A stretch of DNA of 64,000 nucleotides from Paenibacillus agricola (GTDB taxonomy: Bacteria; Bacillota; Bacilli; Paenibacillales; NBRC-103111): assembly GCF_011440305.1 (NCBI RefSeq), contig NZ_JAAOIW010000001.1, positions 124,001 to 188,000 of the forward strand. Direction: 5' to 3'. Under the pieces are notes generated by a model, which searched no databases, was not told where the DNA came from, and saw only the letters and a program-made list of their open reading frames with translations. How positions within the stretch are numbered: the first letter of the stretch is position 1; every line of letters starts with the position of its first letter. The position numbers and the translations under genes were made by a program. Of the stretch, positions 1 to 7,779 are shown piece after piece.

Positions 1-640
1 TCCCTACGCCTCTTTCTGAACCTGTATAACCCGGGCGTTCCGCGTTCGTACTGTCAGATAAAAGTGCGAGCACTCCCTTACTGCCAAGCTCAGCCATACG
101 ATGGATATCCGCATATTGGTCATTAACCGGAGTCTGGTCGAACTTGAAGTCTCCTGTATGGACTACATTGCCTTCTGGTGTCGCCAAGCACACACCAACG
201 GAATCAGGAATACTATGATTCGTCTTGAAGAATGTAGCCGTCATGCAGCCTAGAACTAGTTCCGACTCTGATGAAATCAGGTTCCGTTTCGTATCCCCTA
301 ATAAACCCGCTTCCCTTAGCTTGGTTTCGATAAGTCCAAGGGTCAGTTTAGTAGCGTAGATAGGAACGTTAAGCTGTCTTAGTACATAGGACAAACCACC
401 AATGTGATCCTCGTGTCCGTGTGTAATAATAATGCCCCTAACTTTATCACGGTTATCTAACAAATAACTGATATCCGGTATAACGATATCAATGCCGAGC
501 ATGTCCTCTTCAGGAAATTTCAAACCGCAGTCAATAACAACAATGTCATTAGCATATTGGACAACATACATATTTTTACCGATTTCACCCACGCCGCCCA
601 GGGCAAAGATCGAGAGCTTATCTACATTTTTCTTAGACAA
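1..640 (-). CDS. rnjB: Ribonuclease J (RnjB by position), 5' part only
   Basis: The visible 213 residues are the N-terminal metallo-beta-lactamase domain of RNase J, an endo/5'-exoribonuclease for mRNA decay and rRNA maturation. Seen: HGHEDH at residues 74-79, His142 in TNHSIPDS, and GDFKFD at 163-168, the metal-binding signature of the family. The start is TTG at 640, with an AGGAGGT ribosome-binding site 8 bases upstream (649-655); no ATG fits the conserved N-terminus MSKKNVDKLSIFALGG. The beta-CASP and C-terminal domains lie beyond the window edge. The gene follows dapA as rnjB does in B. subtilis, so I assign the B paralogue by synteny; sequence alone only says RNase J. It has its own promoter and is separated from dapA by a terminator. 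Confidence 0.93.
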   Translation of the reverse strand, partial: MSKKNVDKLSIFALGGVGEIGKNMYVVQYANDIVVIDCGLKFPEEDMLGIDIVIPDISYLLDNRDKVRGIIITHGHEDHIGGLSYVLRQLNVPIYATKLTLGLIETKLREAGLLGDTKRNLISSESELVLGCMTATFFKTNHSIPDSVGVCLATPEGNVVHTGDFKFDQTPVNDQYADIHRMAELGSKGVLALLSDSTNAERPGYTGSERGVG

Positions 641-724
641 TTAAAAATACCTCCTATTTTAGATTAACGACGAATTTGTATGAACGTAAAACCTATTCCA
701 AAACCGCACCAGTCACTTGCCACC

Positions 725-754
725 ATTATACATGAACAAAAACTACAAATACAA
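725..754 (-). promoter_or_regulatory. Sigma-A-type promoter for rnjB
   Basis: On the minus strand a -35 box TTGTAT (749-754) and a perfect -10 box TATAAT (725-730) are separated by 18 bases. Transcription would start near 718, giving a leader of about 78 nt before the TTG start at 640. It lies downstream of the dapA terminator, so rnjB can be expressed on its own. Confidence 0.6.
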
Positions 755-780
755 GCTACCTCGTGTTGTGCCTTTACATT

Positions 781-818
781 ATTCGCGAGCCTAGACGAAT
801 GGGTCCACTCTCGCGAAT
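781..818 (-). repeat. Perfect 9-bp inverted repeat upstream of rnjB
   Basis: ATTCGCGAG at 781-789 is the exact reverse complement of CTCGCGAAT at 810-818, with a 20-base spacer. It sits between the dapA terminator and the rnjB promoter. No T-run follows on either strand, so it is not a standard terminator. It could be an operator or a transcript-end structure; function unknown. Confidence 0.55.
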
Positions 819-833
819 GGTTATTTCAGCTTT

Positions 834-872
834 AAAAAAATAAAATCGATGCTTAAAGAGAAGCACCGATTT
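834..872 (-). terminator. Intrinsic terminator after dapA
   Basis: On the minus strand a 12-bp stem (861-872 with 843-854, one G-U pair, 6-base loop) is followed by TATTTTTTT (842-834). It ends the dpaA-dpaB-asd-dapG-dapA transcript. Confidence 0.85.
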
Positions 873-935
873 CCAGAAATCTCATTTGGGAGCAATCGAA
901 TACTAGCTATCACTAACTAATTATTCAACTGTGCC

Positions 936-1811
936 TTAATTAAATAAAGCATCAATGAATCTTCCTTCTTCTTCGGTTACCGGTATTAGCGGCAGACGAA
1001 CACCACCCACCTGAATCCCTTTGCGATTTAGAGCATATTTAACGGGAGCAGGATTGGGAACTCGATGAGGACAATTAAACATACCCAATAATACAGGATG
1101 TATCCTTGCATGAATTTTTGCCGCTTCACGAGTCTCGCCTTGTAAGTAACAGTTTATCATATTTTTCATTTCTTTACCAACAACATGGCTGGCTACACTT
1201 ACAATACCGTGCCCACCAATGGACAACACAGGCAAGGCCATACTGTCATCGCCGCTGTAAACTAGGAACTCCGGGGCAGCCCCGCTGACGATTTGCGTTA
1301 ATTGGTCCAAATTAGCGCAATCTTTAGTAGCTACAATATTAGAGATTTGCGACAAACGTATCGTCGTTTCTGCACTAATATTAACACCTGTCCGGCCCTC
1401 CACATTATACAAAATGCAAGGGATCGATACGGATTCGGCAATCGCTTTGAAATGCTGATATAAGCCTTCCTGAGAAGGACGATTATAATAAGGGGCTACA
1501 AGTAAAAGAGCGTCTACACCCAATTTTTCTGCTGCTTGGGACAGATGGATGGAATGTGCTGTATCATTGCTGCCCGTACCGGCGATAATTTTACAACGGC
1601 CATTGGCATGTTTAAGCGCGTATTCAAAAAGCTGCAGCTTTTCCTCTTCAGTAATTGTAGGTGACTCGCCTGTTGTTCCGCTAACTACTATGCTTTCGTT
1701 ACCTTGCTCTTCTATTAAATAATCGATTAAAGCCCCTGTTTGATCCCAATTAATTTGCAGGTTTTCATCAAAGGGTGTTACCATCGCTACGATTAATCTT
1801 CCGAAATCCAC
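936..1811 (-). CDS. dapA: 4-hydroxy-tetrahydrodipicolinate synthase
   Basis: DapA condenses pyruvate with aspartate semialdehyde in the lysine/diaminopimelate pathway; its product also feeds spore dipicolinate synthesis. At 291 residues it has normal length. Seen: GTTGES at 45-50 (substrate hydroxyls), Tyr135 in LYNVEGRTG and the Schiff-base lysine Lys163 in VATKDC. The usual YNVPGR reads YNVEGR here, a mild deviation. The start is GTG at 1811, with GAGGAGG seven bases upstream. It is the last gene of the dipicolinate/lysine block, 75 bases after dapG, and is followed by a strong terminator. Confidence 0.96.
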   Translation of the reverse strand: MDFGRLIVAMVTPFDENLQINWDQTGALIDYLIEEQGNESIVVSGTTGESPTITEEEKLQLFEYALKHANGRCKIIAGTGSNDTAHSIHLSQAAEKLGVDALLLVAPYYNRPSQEGLYQHFKAIAESVSIPCILYNVEGRTGVNISAETTIRLSQISNIVATKDCANLDQLTQIVSGAAPEFLVYSGDDSMALPVLSIGGHGIVSVASHVVGKEMKNMINCYLQGETREAAKIHARIHPVLLGMFNCPHRVPNPAPVKYALNRKGIQVGGVRLPLIPVTEEEGRFIDALFN

Positions 1812-1841
1812 GGCAAATCCTCCTCATCTTATTTTAAGGGT

Positions 1842-1871
1842 AACCGAATATAAAATAGCTATAGTTCGGTT
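1842..1871 (-). repeat. Hairpin between dapG and dapA
   Basis: AACCGAA (1842-1848) and TTCGGTT (1865-1871) form a perfect 7-bp inverted repeat, with additional AT pairing possible inside. It lies in the 75-base gap just upstream of the dapA ribosome-binding site. There is no U-tract, so it is more likely an mRNA processing or stability element than a terminator. Confidence 0.4.
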
Positions 1872-1886
1872 GCTTCTTATCCTTAC

Positions 1887-3104
1887 TTATAGGTGCAGTT
1901 GAAATTTTTTATGAAGTGCTTGTATCGCTTTTACCATATCCGTTCCTTGGACAAGTACCCATATCGTCGTGTTGGAATCCGCCGACTGAAGGATTTGAAT
2001 ATCAGCCTCCGTTAAAGCTTCAACGATCTGCGCCATAATTCCCGGCACGCCATTCATGCCGCCGCCAATAATGGAAACCTTGGCGCAATTAGAGGTCAGC
2101 ACCGGTTCATAACCCAGCTCTTTAAGAAGCATATAAGCTCTTGGAGCTTCATGGTCAAACACGGTATAACTAACACCAGATGGGTTCACATTAATAAAAT
2201 CAATGCTGATGTGCTGCTTGGCCATCGTTTTGAATACCGTTAGCTGCAAATCATATTTGCCCTCTTCAGCAGATACTTGAATTTGGGTTAGCTGCCCAAA
2301 GTTAGCGATGCCTGTCACTGATCGTTCCGTTGTTGAATCCTTCTCGGAAAAAGCCGCTTCTGGACTCGTAACTAACGTCCCGAGCGATTTGCTAAAAGTT
2401 GACCGGACTCGAATAGGAATTTGTCCATTCATCGCTATTTCTACCGCTCTAGGATGAATAACCTTCGCTCCATTATGTGCCATATTGCAAATTTCCAAAT
2501 AAGAAACATGTTTTAATGGCTTGGCATCTTCCACAATACGCGGGTCTGCAGTCAAAATTCCGTCCACATCTGTAAAAATATCTATAAAATTTGCTTTTAA
2601 AGCTACACCCAACGCTGTAGCCGTAGTGTCACTGCCACCTCTGCCTAGCGTAGTAAGCTCCTGCTTGGAGGTTTGCCCTTGAAAACCAGCTACAATAGCT
2701 ACTTGGTTGTGTTCAAGCATTTCCAAAATCCGCCAAGGGTGGACAGCTATAATCTTTGCGTTGCCAAACTGGTTGTTCGTCGTAATTCCCGCTTGTGCAC
2801 CCGTAAGTACAGATGCCTGAATCCCCTCGGATAGCAGCAAGCTGCACAGGGTGGTAGCAGAGATGATTTCACCGCAGCAAAGTAGCATATCTTTTTCGCG
2901 GGGTGGCAGCTGGTTGCCGTTATTTTGAATCCAGTCCAGCAAAGTATCCGTAGCATAGGGCTCGCCTTTTCTCCCCATCGCCGATACAACGACTACTAGT
3001 TTGAAGTTTTGTGCTAAGGCATCTTGGATATGTGCGATAACATGTGTTCTGGCCTCGACGGTAGAAAGGGACGTGCCTCCGAATTTCTGCACGAGAATTT
3101 TCAT
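1887..3104 (-). CDS. dapG: Aspartate kinase I (diaminopimelate-sensitive type)
   Basis: This kinase phosphorylates aspartate, the first step toward lysine, diaminopimelate, threonine and methionine. I start it at the ATG at 3104 (405 aa), which gives MKILVQKFGGTSL with the KFGGTS nucleotide-binding motif at residues 7-12. The upstream in-frame start at 3131 lacks a ribosome-binding site. The N-terminal two thirds is the amino-acid-kinase fold (TLGRGGSDTTA, DGILTADPR). The C-terminal third has the two ACT-type regulatory subdomains. Position between asd and dapA matches B. subtilis dapG, the isozyme linked to cell-wall and spore diaminopimelate supply; the isozyme assignment is by synteny. Confidence 0.93.
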   Translation of the reverse strand: MKILVQKFGGTSLSTVEARTHVIAHIQDALAQNFKLVVVVSAMGRKGEPYATDTLLDWIQNNGNQLPPREKDMLLCCGEIISATTLCSLLLSEGIQASVLTGAQAGITTNNQFGNAKIIAVHPWRILEMLEHNQVAIVAGFQGQTSKQELTTLGRGGSDTTATALGVALKANFIDIFTDVDGILTADPRIVEDAKPLKHVSYLEICNMAHNGAKVIHPRAVEIAMNGQIPIRVRSTFSKSLGTLVTSPEAAFSEKDSTTERSVTGIANFGQLTQIQVSAEEGKYDLQLTVFKTMAKQHISIDFINVNPSGVSYTVFDHEAPRAYMLLKELGYEPVLTSNCAKVSIIGGGMNGVPGIMAQIVEALTEADIQILQSADSNTTIWVLVQGTDMVKAIQALHKKFQLHL

Positions 3105-3170
3105 GAGGTCCCACTTTCTAAACGCATTCATTTTTTAAAGTTAAACATAGCGTTTTAGCTTATATATATG

Positions 3171-3194
3171 AAAATAGGCTTCCTTTAAGAAGCC
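3171..3194 (-). terminator. Weak terminator-like hairpin between asd and dapG
   Basis: GGCTTC (3177-3182) pairs with GAAGCC (3189-3194) around a 6-base loop; on the minus strand it is followed by TATTTTC. The stem is short and the T-run imperfect, so it may only attenuate read-through from asd into dapG. Confidence 0.35.
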
Positions 3195-3227
3195 CGTTTC
3201 CATTTCCTTCCACATAAGAATCCACAA

Positions 3228-4271
3228 CTATTGTTTTTGTTCAATCGCTATATATTCAGCGATCTGGACGGCATTCCATGCAGCGCCCTTCAACAAATTA
3301 TCTGATACAATCCACATGTTTAACGCACGAGGATTGCTCAGGTCGCGGCGAATACGGCCAACAAACGTATCCAGCTTGCCTGCCGCATCCGTTGCCAAAG
3401 GGTACTGTTGTTCGGCTGGGTTGTCGATTAATACTATCCCTGGAGCATCAGCCAGTAATTGCTTTACTTCCTCTACATCAAAGTCTTCGTTTAATTCTAC
3501 ATAAACCGACTCCGAGTGTCCATAAATAACGGGAATACGTACACAAGTTGTTGTGACCTGCAAGGTATCGTCGCCCATAATTTTTTTCGTTTCGTTGATC
3601 ATTTTCATTTCTTCATAAGTAAAGCCATTTTCCGTAAATTTATCGATTTGTGGAATCGCGTTAAAAGCAATTTGATGTTTAACTGGTAAAGAAGAGGCTG
3701 GCAAAATCTTAGGATCGATTGCCTCTCCAGCTAGAACTGCTTTCGTTTGGCGAAGCGTTTCATCAATGGCAAGAGCCCCAGCTCCAGAAACGGCCTGGTA
3801 GGTGGAAACGATTATGCGGGACATTCCATAGCGGTCATAGAGCGGCTTTAATGCGACTACCAATTGAATCGTTGAACAGTTGGGGTTGGCGATAACTCCC
3901 TTATGCTCGTTGATTTTATCTATGTTAACTTCCGGAACGACAAGAGGAGTTTCCGCGTCCATCCGATATGCACTAGTGTTGTCGATACAAACTGCGCCAT
4001 GCTTAATCGCTTGCGGAATTAGCTCTAGGCTAACGCTGCCCCCAGCACTAAACAAAGCGATATCCACCCCTGCAAAGCTATCCGATGTTGCCAGCTCCAC
4101 TTCTACCTCATTGCCCTTAAACTTCAGCTTGCTTCCAGCAGAACGTGCTGAAGACAATAATTTCAGATTCTGGATGGGAAAATTGCGTTCTTCCAACAAA
4201 CGAATGATTTGTTCTCCTACGGCACCTGTTGCACCTACAACGGCAACATTGAATAATTTCTGATTCGACAT
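3228..4271 (-). CDS. asd: Aspartate-semialdehyde dehydrogenase
   Basis: Asd reduces aspartyl phosphate to aspartate semialdehyde with NADPH, the branch-point substrate used by DapA. At 347 residues it is typical. Seen: NADP-binding GATGAVG at 13-19, catalytic Cys132 in PNCST, Gln159, Arg245 and the acid/base His252 in GHSES. The ATG at 4271 has GGGAGAG upstream. It lies between the dipicolinate synthase genes and dapG, so the whole route from aspartate to dipicolinate is encoded together. Confidence 0.96.
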   Translation of the reverse strand: MSNQKLFNVAVVGATGAVGEQIIRLLEERNFPIQNLKLLSSARSAGSKLKFKGNEVEVELATSDSFAGVDIALFSAGGSVSLELIPQAIKHGAVCIDNTSAYRMDAETPLVVPEVNIDKINEHKGVIANPNCSTIQLVVALKPLYDRYGMSRIIVSTYQAVSGAGALAIDETLRQTKAVLAGEAIDPKILPASSLPVKHQIAFNAIPQIDKFTENGFTYEEMKMINETKKIMGDDTLQVTTTCVRIPVIYGHSESVYVELNEDFDVEEVKQLLADAPGIVLIDNPAEQQYPLATDAAGKLDTFVGRIRRDLSNPRALNMWIVSDNLLKGAAWNAVQIAEYIAIEQKQ

Positions 4272-4306
4272 CTGTTTGTCTCTCCCTTAACTTATAAGCT
4301 GAACCA

Positions 4307-4900
4307 TTAATAATTGAACCGCTCAATCACCATAGGCTGGAGCTGCTTTCCTTCAAGTGCGTTCTCGCAGGCTTCCATAATTAAATCCATACGGGCAACC
4401 AGTGAATTGGGCTTCAATGTTGGAGCATCCTGGCCAAACGGAACAAAGTATATGTTTTTGGTAATTAATAATTTACTAATATTCATCGCATTTAATCCCA
4501 ATCCATCATTGGTTGAAATCGCCAATACAAGCGGACGGAGATTACGCATTTGTGCTTTGGCCGCCATCAGTACTGGACTTTCCGTCATCGCATTGGCAAG
4601 CTTACTCGTGGTATTCCCTGTGCAAGGTGCGATTACCAATACATCCAATAGCTTAGACGGACCCAATGGCTCTGCGTCTACAATTGAAGAAATAATATCA
4701 TTTCCTGTAATCTCTTTCAACTGCTTTTGCCAATTCTCAGACTTGCCAAACCGCGTATCCGTAGTAAGGATAGTATAAGAAACAATTGGAATTACGCGGG
4801 CTCCAGCATCGATAAACCGCTGAATTTGTGGCATGACCTCATCAAATGTGCAGTGTGAGCCGGTTAGTGCAAAGCCTACAGTTTTCCCTTGCCAATTCAT
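4307..4900 (-). CDS. dpaB: Dipicolinate synthase subunit B (SpoVFB)
   Basis: DpaB is the flavoprotein-like subunit of dipicolinate synthase, which makes the dipicolinic acid loaded into spores from the mother cell. At 197 aa it matches the family. Seen: an N-terminal flavoprotein beta-alpha start (TVGFALTGS) and the FMN-type motif APCTGNTTSKLA at 91-102. Its start codon overlaps the dpaA stop by 4 bases, implying translational coupling and a two-subunit complex. Confidence 0.94.
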   Translation of the reverse strand: MNWQGKTVGFALTGSHCTFDEVMPQIQRFIDAGARVIPIVSYTILTTDTRFGKSENWQKQLKEITGNDIISSIVDAEPLGPSKLLDVLVIAPCTGNTTSKLANAMTESPVLMAAKAQMRNLRPLVLAISTNDGLGLNAMNISKLLITKNIYFVPFGQDAPTLKPNSLVARMDLIMEACENALEGKQLQPMVIERFNY

Positions 4901-5796
4901 TCCGCTTTCCTCCCTTTTCCTGCATCCTCAAGTATTATGCGGCTTAAGGTGTCAGCAATGATGCGACCTGCTGTTCGCGGTGCAACAATTCCGGGGAGTC
5001 CAGGTGCGAGCATTGCTTTTATGCCTCTTTTCTCAGCAAAACGAAAGTCCGTTCCTCCGGGTTTGGAAGCTAAATCAATGATCACAGCTCGATGTGGAAT
5101 ATTGGCAATAATTTGTGCTGTGACTATCATAGACGGAATTGTGTTAAAAAGCAAGTCAATATTAGCCACCTCATGGTACAAATCCTGCGTATAAAATGGC
5201 GCAAAACCCATCTCCAAAGCTCTAGCAAAATACTCCGGTTTATTCACGCCTACCTTTACCTTTGCACCTAGCCCATAAAGAGTTCTGGCTAATGTAATGC
5301 CGGTTCTGCCAAAGCCAAGCACCATCGCATTGGAACCGTGGATGGTAAAATCGGTGTTTTGGATCGCCATCATAATGGCTCCTTCTGCCGTCGGAATAGA
5401 GTTGTAAATAGCCACTTCATTCATATCAAATAGCTCCACAAGCTCGATTGAGGATTGGTTGCATAAATTCCTCAAATACGGTTTGGCCATCCCTGTAAAA
5501 ACTTTGGCATGCTTTTGGAGAGCCTGAATATGCTGCTCGGTTAATTGCAGCTCAGATGTCGAAAATATACTTTCCACATGACCTGTATCGTCTGTACCTA
5601 CTGCCGGTAAAATGACCGCATCTACTGCTTCCAGAGCTTCAGGGGTCAGCTCAGCTTTAGTAGTGCCACTTAGCCCGTTCTGCAAATTATCAAAACCAAT
5701 TAAAATAACGGAAGCGTCCAGCTCCATACATTTATTAATGACTTCAAGCTGTCTAGCATCTCCACCGATCAGAGCCACTTGAATTCCTGTGAGCAT
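4897..5796 (-). CDS. dpaA: Dipicolinate synthase subunit A (SpoVFA)
   Basis: DpaA is the NAD(P)-binding subunit of dipicolinate synthase. At 299 residues it has the usual length. The Rossmann motif GFGRTG is at 161-166 after a hydrophobic strand (NAMVL). The ATG at 5796 has GAGGGGAG about 5 bases upstream. Its upstream region carries a strong terminator for dut and, after it, a sequence matching the sigma-K consensus, fitting mother-cell expression during late sporulation. Presence of dpaA and dpaB means the organism forms endospores. Confidence 0.95.
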   Translation of the reverse strand: MLTGIQVALIGGDARQLEVINKCMELDASVILIGFDNLQNGLSGTTKAELTPEALEAVDAVILPAVGTDDTGHVESIFSTSELQLTEQHIQALQKHAKVFTGMAKPYLRNLCNQSSIELVELFDMNEVAIYNSIPTAEGAIMMAIQNTDFTIHGSNAMVLGFGRTGITLARTLYGLGAKVKVGVNKPEYFARALEMGFAPFYTQDLYHEVANIDLLFNTIPSMIVTAQIIANIPHRAVIIDLASKPGGTDFRFAEKRGIKAMLAPGLPGIVAPRTAGRIIADTLSRIILEDAGKGRKAE

Positions 5797-5830
5797 TCAT
5801 TCTCCCCTCTTCCTAATCGAATCTTTAAGT

Positions 5831-5858
5831 TATGTTATGCGCTCGCCTATGGATGGGT
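5831..5858 (-). promoter_or_regulatory. Putative sigma-K promoter for the dpaA operon
   Basis: On the minus strand CATAACATA (5831-5839) fits the sigma-K -10 consensus CATANNNTA exactly. An AC dinucleotide (5857-5858) lies 17 bases upstream at the -35 position. It is 34 bases from the dpaA start. In B. subtilis the spoVF operon is sigma-K dependent, which supports the call; the -35 element is only two bases, so chance is not excluded. Confidence 0.45.
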
Positions 5859-5900
5859 TACTAAACGGAATAAGAAAGAGTCCTCGCTGAAGCTCGTCAG

Positions 5901-5955
5901 AAAAAGCAAAAAACACTTCTTTGCTTGAAGAAAGATCAAGACAAAAAAGTGTTTT
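5901..5955 (-). terminator. Strong intrinsic terminator after dut
   Basis: On the minus strand the arms 5947-5955 and 5910-5918 pair (9 bp), and pairing continues inward through TTTTG/CAAAG and CTTGA/TCAAG with a single bulged base and a 7-base loop. The total stem is about 19 bp. It is followed by TT, GC and TTTTT. It insulates the sporulation block from ylxY-mlpA-dut. Confidence 0.85.
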
Positions 5956-5983
5956 ACTCTTAAGCGCAATGGCTGGGTTGCAA

Positions 5984-6430
5984 TTATTGGGTTCCGGTAT
6001 GTCCAAAGCCTCCTGAGCCACGCTCTGTTTCGGTAAGCTCCTCTACTTCCATAAGCTCGACATGGGGCACGATCTGGAATACCATTTGGGCTACCCGCTC
6101 ATTCCTATGTATCATAAAGTCTTCTGATCCATGATTGATCAGTAGCACCTTAATCTCTCCCCGGTAATCCGCATCTATGGTCCCTGGCGAATTCAATGCT
6201 GTAATTCCATGTTTTAAGGCCAAGCCACTACGCGGCCGAATTTGCGCTTCAAGCCCATTCGGCATAGCCAAGGTTAATCCTGTAGGCACCAATAGCCGCT
6301 CTCCAGGCAATACCTTGATAGGCTCCGTTATCGCCGCATAAAGATCAAAGCCACTCGCGGCAGCCGACATCTTTTGGGGGATTTGTATATCTTCATTGCC
6401 AGGAAGCCTTTTGAATTGCACGTTATACAA
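5984..6430 (-). CDS. dut: dUTP diphosphatase (trimeric dUTPase)
   Basis: Dut hydrolyses dUTP to dUMP, keeping uracil out of DNA and feeding dTMP synthesis. All five family motifs are visible: SGFDLYA 26-32, PRSG 66-69, GTIDADYRGE 83-92, ERVAQ 111-115 and RGSGGFGHTG 137-146. I place the start at TTG 6430 (148 aa), six bases after AGGAGGG. The ATG further upstream at 6454 has no ribosome-binding site and lies inside mlpA. The TTG overlaps the end of mlpA by 8 bases. In B. subtilis the slot between mlpA and dpaA is occupied by ymxH instead. Confidence 0.93.
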   Translation of the reverse strand: MYNVQFKRLPGNEDIQIPQKMSAAASGFDLYAAITEPIKVLPGERLLVPTGLTLAMPNGLEAQIRPRSGLALKHGITALNSPGTIDADYRGEIKVLLINHGSEDFMIHRNERVAQMVFQIVPHVELMEVEELTETERGSGGFGHTGTQ

Positions 6431-7673
6431 GCTGATCCCTCCTGAAGCCTTCAATCACGCTATCGGTTTGCCCAACCATCGATAATGCAAATGGTGTCGA
6501 TAACATTTCAAGCGTAAGTGCTTGAATTTGGTCGAGCTGTACACTTTCAATGCGCTCGATAATTTCGTCCATACTGTAATGGCGGCCTAGCATTAGCTCA
6601 TTTTTACCAATGCGGTTCATCCTGCTGCTCGTGCTCTCCAAGCTGAGAATTAAGCTGCCCTTCATTTGCTCCTTGCCTTTTCTAAGCTCAGCAGCCGTCA
6701 GTCCATGCTCCTTCAGCTCACTTAGCAGCTCCATGGTCACCTTCAATACATCTTCGGTTTGCTTAGGGGCTGTACCTGTATAAATGGTAAACATTCCGTC
6801 ATCCTGATAAGAAGTATGATAAGAATAGACGGAATACGCCATACCACGCTTTTCTCTAATTTCTTGAAATAAGCGGGAGCTCATGCCTCCACCAATCGCA
6901 TTATTTAGAAGAACCATCGCGTATATGCGCTCATCCTTCGCGGAAAGACCAGGAAGCGACAAGCAAATATGGTTTTGCTCTGTTTTTTTCTCGTAATATT
7001 TCAAATTACTGAAGAAGTTAGGCGGGCTTAGCGGCATTTCTGTGCCGTGGTTTTGAAATCCACCGAAATGCTCCTCCATCAAAACAAGAATCGAATCATC
7101 AATATTGCCCGCTACGGCAATAACTGTATTTTCAATCGTATATTGTTCCTTCATAAATTGCTTTAGAGTGTCCGAATTCATTGGAGTTAATGTCTGCTCC
7201 GTACCGATAATCGTATAGCCGAGGGAATGGTCCTCATAAGCCGCACTCGCTATTAAATCATGCACCATATCATCTGGTGTATCTTCATACATCGATATTT
7301 CTTCAAAGATGACGTTTTTTTCTTTTTCCAATTCGGTTTGGTCAAAGGCTGAACGAAAAAACATATCCGCTAACGCTTCTACGGCAATCGGTAAATGCTC
7401 ATCCAACACCTTGGCATAGTAACAGGTATATTCTTTGGAAGTAAACGCATTAACATTACCACCAATCCCATCGAACAGCTCGGCAATGTCCTTCGCCGTA
7501 TATTTGCCTGTGCCTTTGAATAGCATATGCTCAATAAAATGTGAAATCCCGTTATTGTCCAAAAGTTCATTACGCGATCCCGTTTTGACCCAAATTCCAA
7601 AAGATACAGAACGGCATGTAGGTATAGGCTCCACGACAACACGTAGCCCGTTGCTTAATATATGTTTATTCAA
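6423..7673 (-). CDS. mlpA: Zinc-dependent M16 family peptidase (MlpA/YmxG)
   Basis: This is an insulinase/mitochondrial-processing-peptidase-like protein. It keeps the inverted zinc motif HFIEH at 45-49 (His45, Glu48, His49) and a downstream acidic ligand in VIFEEISMYE near residues 124-125, so it is probably active. Length 416 aa. The second half is the usual non-catalytic M16 domain. The start is TTG at 7673, preceded by an AGGAGG site embedded in a near-palindrome. It lies between ylxY and dut, downstream of pnp, as in B. subtilis. Substrate unknown. Confidence 0.9.
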   Translation of the reverse strand: MNKHILSNGLRVVVEPIPTCRSVSFGIWVKTGSRNELLDNNGISHFIEHMLFKGTGKYTAKDIAELFDGIGGNVNAFTSKEYTCYYAKVLDEHLPIAVEALADMFFRSAFDQTELEKEKNVIFEEISMYEDTPDDMVHDLIASAAYEDHSLGYTIIGTEQTLTPMNSDTLKQFMKEQYTIENTVIAVAGNIDDSILVLMEEHFGGFQNHGTEMPLSPPNFFSNLKYYEKKTEQNHICLSLPGLSAKDERIYAMVLLNNAIGGGMSSRLFQEIREKRGMAYSVYSYHTSYQDDGMFTIYTGTAPKQTEDVLKVTMELLSELKEHGLTAAELRKGKEQMKGSLILSLESTSSRMNRIGKNELMLGRHYSMDEIIERIESVQLDQIQALTLEMLSTPFALSMVGQTDSVIEGFRRDQLV

Positions 7674-7779
7674 TAAAGGAGCCTCCTTGTAAAATCTTCG
7701 TTTAGAAACAGGCGAATCCTATTACGGATAAAATTCGTTTGTTCCTTGTTTGTTCCTTAGTAGCTTTATGATTTTACCA

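Noticed and set aside
3150-3172. AT-rich TATATATAT stretch upstream of dapG as a promoter
   Set aside because: No -35 box at proper spacing, and the region is explained by the edge of a weak terminator.
5830-6021. 63-codon minus-strand frame across the end of dut
   Set aside because: It runs through the dut terminator hairpin and has no ribosome-binding site.
7676-7688. Near-palindrome AAGGAGCCTCCTT at the mlpA ribosome-binding site
   Set aside because: With one central base it can only fold as a very short, unstable hairpin; likely a by-product of the AGGAGG site.
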